A stretch of 64,000 nucleotides of DNA, taken from Myxococcales bacterium. Lineage in GTDB: Bacteria; Myxococcota; Myxococcia; Myxococcales; Myxococcaceae. Shown one piece after another: positions 61,921 to 64,000 of the stretch. Made by a program: the position numbers and the translations under genes. The stretch covers positions 1 through 64,000 of the forward strand of contig JAUXRI010000235.1 of assembly GCA_030681895.1 (NCBI GenBank), given 5' to 3'. The notes under the pieces are model-generated. The model made no database searches. It was not told the origin of the DNA and saw only the letters and a program-made list of their open reading frames with translations. Position 1 is the stretch's first letter, and each line of letters begins with the position of its first letter.

Positions 61921-64000
61921 ATGTCGTTCATCATTGGCATCGATCTCGGCACCTCGAACTGTGCAGTCGCCTTCACCGATCCCAAAGGTGGCGCAAAGGC
62001 AGCCATCGTCGACTTCCCCGTGCCGCAGCTCGTTCGGCCCGGTGAGCAGTCGGCGCGCGCGCTGTTTCCGTCTGTCATCTACCAACCGCTCGAGGGCGAG
62101 TTCCCACCCGGGTCGACCGCGATGCCGTGGAGCGATCACTCCCGCGTCACCGGAGAGTTCGCCCGTTGGCAGGCCGGCCGCGTTCCACAGCGCGCGGTGA
62201 CGTCTGCGAAGAGCTGGCTGATTCACGCTGGCGTCGATCGGCAGGCGCCGATTCTGCCGTGGGGCGCGGCGGCTGATGTGCCGAGGATCTCTCCGGTCGA
62301 GGCGCAGGCGGAGCTGCTCCGGCACATCGCGCAGGCGTGGAATCACTCACACCCGCAACACCCACTCGCGCAGCAAGACGTCGTGTTGACGATTCCCGCG
62401 TCGTTCGATGAAGCCGCGCGTGCGTTGACGCTGCAGGCCGCGCGGGACGCCGGGTTCGAGCTCCAGAAGCTCACCCTCATCGAAGAGCCGCAGGCCGCGT
62501 TCTACGACTTCACGTCACGGCATCGGGACTCGCTGGCGAAGGCGCTGAAGGACGTTCGGCTGGTGCTGGTCGTCGACGTCGGTGGCGGGACGACGGACTT
62601 CTCGTTGGTGCAGGTCGCGATGCTGCCGGAAGGGCCGGCCTTGCAGCGATTGGCGGTTGGCGATCACCTGCTCCTCGGCGGCGACAACATGGACGCCGCG
62701 CTGGCGAAGAAGCTCGAGGCGAAGCTCTTCACCGATGGGCGCACCTTCTCGGCCGCACAGTGGGCTCAGGCGATTCAGCAGGCTCGGGCCGCGAAAGAGA
62801 CCGTGCTCTCCTGCAGCGGGCCTGACGTCCACGCCGTGTCAATCGTCGGCGGCGGGAGCAAGCTGATCGGCAGCACGCTGTCGTCCCAGCTCACCCGTGA
62901 CGAGGTCGTTCAGAGCGTCGTCGAGGGGTTCTTCCCGAAGGTGACGGCAGACGCGACGGTGACGAGCCCCGCGCGTGGCGGCGTCGTGGAGTTGGGCCTG
63001 CCGTTCGCGAAGGATCCCGCGATCACCCGGCACCTCGTCGCGTTCCTTCGTGCGCACGCTGAGGCAGGGTTCAAGGCGCTGGGAACGACCGGGAGCGGAC
63101 TTCCGCGCCCCGACGCCATTCTGCTCAACGGCGGCGTCTTCAACTCCCCGACCCTCGCAAACACGCTCGTCGATGCCGTATCAGCGTTGTTTCCGTCGTC
63201 GCCGCGAATCCCCGTGTTGCCGCACGACTCGCTCGATCTCGCGGTCGCGCGTGGGGCTGCGTATTCGGGCCTGGCTCGACGCGCGCTCGGCAAGAAGATC
63301 GGTGGCGGTGCGCCACGCGCGTTCTACGCGTTGGTCGGCAGCGGGACCGCCGAGAAACAGGGCGTCTGCATCGTCCCGCGCGGCCTCGAAGAAGGCTCGA
63401 CGGTCGAACTGAAGGAGCGTGAATTTCAGCTCACTCTCGGCCGCCCCGTGCAGTTCCAGCTGTACTCGACGACGGCCGATCGCCTCGACGCAGCAGGCTC
63501 GGTCGTCTCGCTCGATGACGAGATCTTCAAGCCGCTGCCTCCGATTCACACGATCCTCTCGGGCGCGAAGGGCAGCACCATCGGCGTGCACCTGCTGTCG
63601 ACGTTGTCAGAGGTCGGCACGCTCGCGCTCTCGGCCGTCGCGGGTGAGCAGCGGTGGAGACTCGAGTTCGAGCTCCGCGGCGCGGCGCGAACGCAAGACA
63701 TCACCGTCACCGAGTCGATGCCCGCGCGGTTCGTCGAGGCCAGCACCGAAGTGGAGCGCGTGTTCGGTACCAAGCCGCTCCCGGTGAAGCCGCAAGACGT
63801 GAAGCAACTGTTCAAGACGCTCGAGCGGGTGCTGGGCACGCGTGACACGTGGCGACTGCCGGTGCTCCGCGAGCTGTGGACGGCGCTGTCGGCGGGCGTG
63901 TCGAAGCGCCGTCGCTCGGCCGATCACGAGCGGGTGATGTACCAACTGCTCGGCTACGCGCTCCGGCCGGGAGTTGGGTACCCGCTCGATGCGTGGCGAT
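61921..64000 (+). CDS. Hsp70-family protein, second of the pair, 3' end outside the window
   Basis: An open frame from the ATG at 61921 runs to the end of the window with no stop (693 codons visible). It is paralogous to the preceding gene: FIIGIDLGTSNCAVAF at residues 3-18, VVDVGGGTTDFSLVQV near 220, LTIPASFDEAARALTLQAA and LLNGGVFNSPTLAN. After the ATPase and a beta-rich segment (QLYSTTADRLDAAGSV) it continues into a helical C-terminal extension (LFKTLERVLGTRDTWRLPVL, VMYQLLGYALRPGVGYPLDA) that resembles the DUF3731 region of large Hsp70-like proteins. The gene starts 6 bases after its neighbour's stop, making a DUF2760-Hsp70-Hsp70 unit. Confidence 0.92.
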   Translation, partial: MSFIIGIDLGTSNCAVAFTDPKGGAKAAIVDFPVPQLVRPGEQSARALFPSVIYQPLEGEFPPGSTAMPWSDHSRVTGEFARWQAGRVPQRAVTSAKSWLIHAGVDRQAPILPWGAAADVPRISPVEAQAELLRHIAQAWNHSHPQHPLAQQDVVLTIPASFDEAARALTLQAARDAGFELQKLTLIEEPQAAFYDFTSRHRDSLAKALKDVRLVLVVDVGGGTTDFSLVQVAMLPEGPALQRLAVGDHLLLGGDNMDAALAKKLEAKLFTDGRTFSAAQWAQAIQQARAAKETVLSCSGPDVHAVSIVGGGSKLIGSTLSSQLTRDEVVQSVVEGFFPKVTADATVTSPARGGVVELGLPFAKDPAITRHLVAFLRAHAEAGFKALGTTGSGLPRPDAILLNGGVFNSPTLANTLVDAVSALFPSSPRIPVLPHDSLDLAVARGAAYSGLARRALGKKIGGGAPRAFYALVGSGTAEKQGVCIVPRGLEEGSTVELKEREFQLTLGRPVQFQLYSTTADRLDAAGSVVSLDDEIFKPLPPIHTILSGAKGSTIGVHLLSTLSEVGTLALSAVAGEQRWRLEFELRGAARTQDITVTESMPARFVEASTEVERVFGTKPLPVKPQDVKQLFKTLERVLGTRDTWRLPVLRELWTALSAGVSKRRRSADHERVMYQLLGYALRPGVGYPLDAWR

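Noticed and set aside
59566-62346. 926-codon open frame on the minus strand opposite DUF2760 and Hsp70
   Set aside because: Antisense of genes with unmistakable Hsp70 motifs; Arg-, Glu- and His-rich shadow.
1-64000. tRNA, rRNA, insertion sequences, transposase or phage genes
   Set aside because: None was recognised: no cloverleaf with CCA-type ends, no DDE or integrase motifs and no phage structural proteins among the accepted genes.

Overview
The window is GC-rich, densely coding DNA with short intergenic gaps, many lipoproteins and many 4-base stop/start overlaps (ATGA, GTGA, TTGA). A Pkn-type Ser/Thr kinase with a C-terminal AgmX/TonB-like tail, Cys-rich repeat lipoproteins, a Tgl/PilF-like TPR lipoprotein and the general codon style point to a member of the Myxococcota (myxobacteria or close relatives). 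This is inferred from gene content, not from a marker gene. I see no rRNA, tRNA, CRISPR array, insertion sequence or prophage.

Layout. 1-8.3 kb: 3' part of a kinase gene; a two-gene unit (XRE/cupin regulator and an anchored lipocalin-like protein); malate synthase aceB with a candidate operator upstream; a large secreted repeat lipoprotein; a small lipoprotein; a Phd/VapC toxin-antitoxin pair. 8.4-12.1 kb: a Ski2-like helicase translationally coupled to a PIG-V-like membrane mannosyltransferase.

12.1-47.0 kb is one large surface-glycan locus. A minus-strand set (phosphoglycerol-transferase-like sulfatase, wecB, double glycosyltransferase) faces a plus-strand run from 22.37 to 34.25 kb: coiled-coil protein, GT2, epimerase, methyltransferase, RgpF-like protein, acyltransferase, rfbB-rfbD-rfbA-rfbC for dTDP-rhamnose, and a GT-C enzyme. 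It is followed by further polytopic GT-C-like or related membrane proteins, two methyltransferases, and a coupled set of a DPM-like GT2, asnB and a UDP-glucuronate-epimerase-like enzyme. The logic appears to be: nucleotide-sugar supply (wecB, rfb, epimerases), cytoplasmic transferases (GT2, GT4, RgpF), a polyprenyl-phosphate-sugar synthase, and a battery of membrane GT-C enzymes plus acyl/methyl/phosphoglycerol decoration. No Wzx, Wzy or ABC exporter was recognised.

47.1-52.4 kb: a 1243-residue multi-domain flavin/Fe-S oxidoreductase and an M23 peptidase lipoprotein. 57.3-52.4 kb (minus strand): a tight seven-gene unit (exported protein, Tgl-like TPR protein, RodZ-like HTH protein, recO, PfkB kinase, lipoprotein, DUF985 cupin). 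57.6-64 kb: a lipoprotein, an AAA ATPase, and a DUF2760 protein with two tandem Hsp70-family proteins, the last cut by the window end.

Because of the high GC content most long ORFs on the opposite strands are shadows and have been left out.
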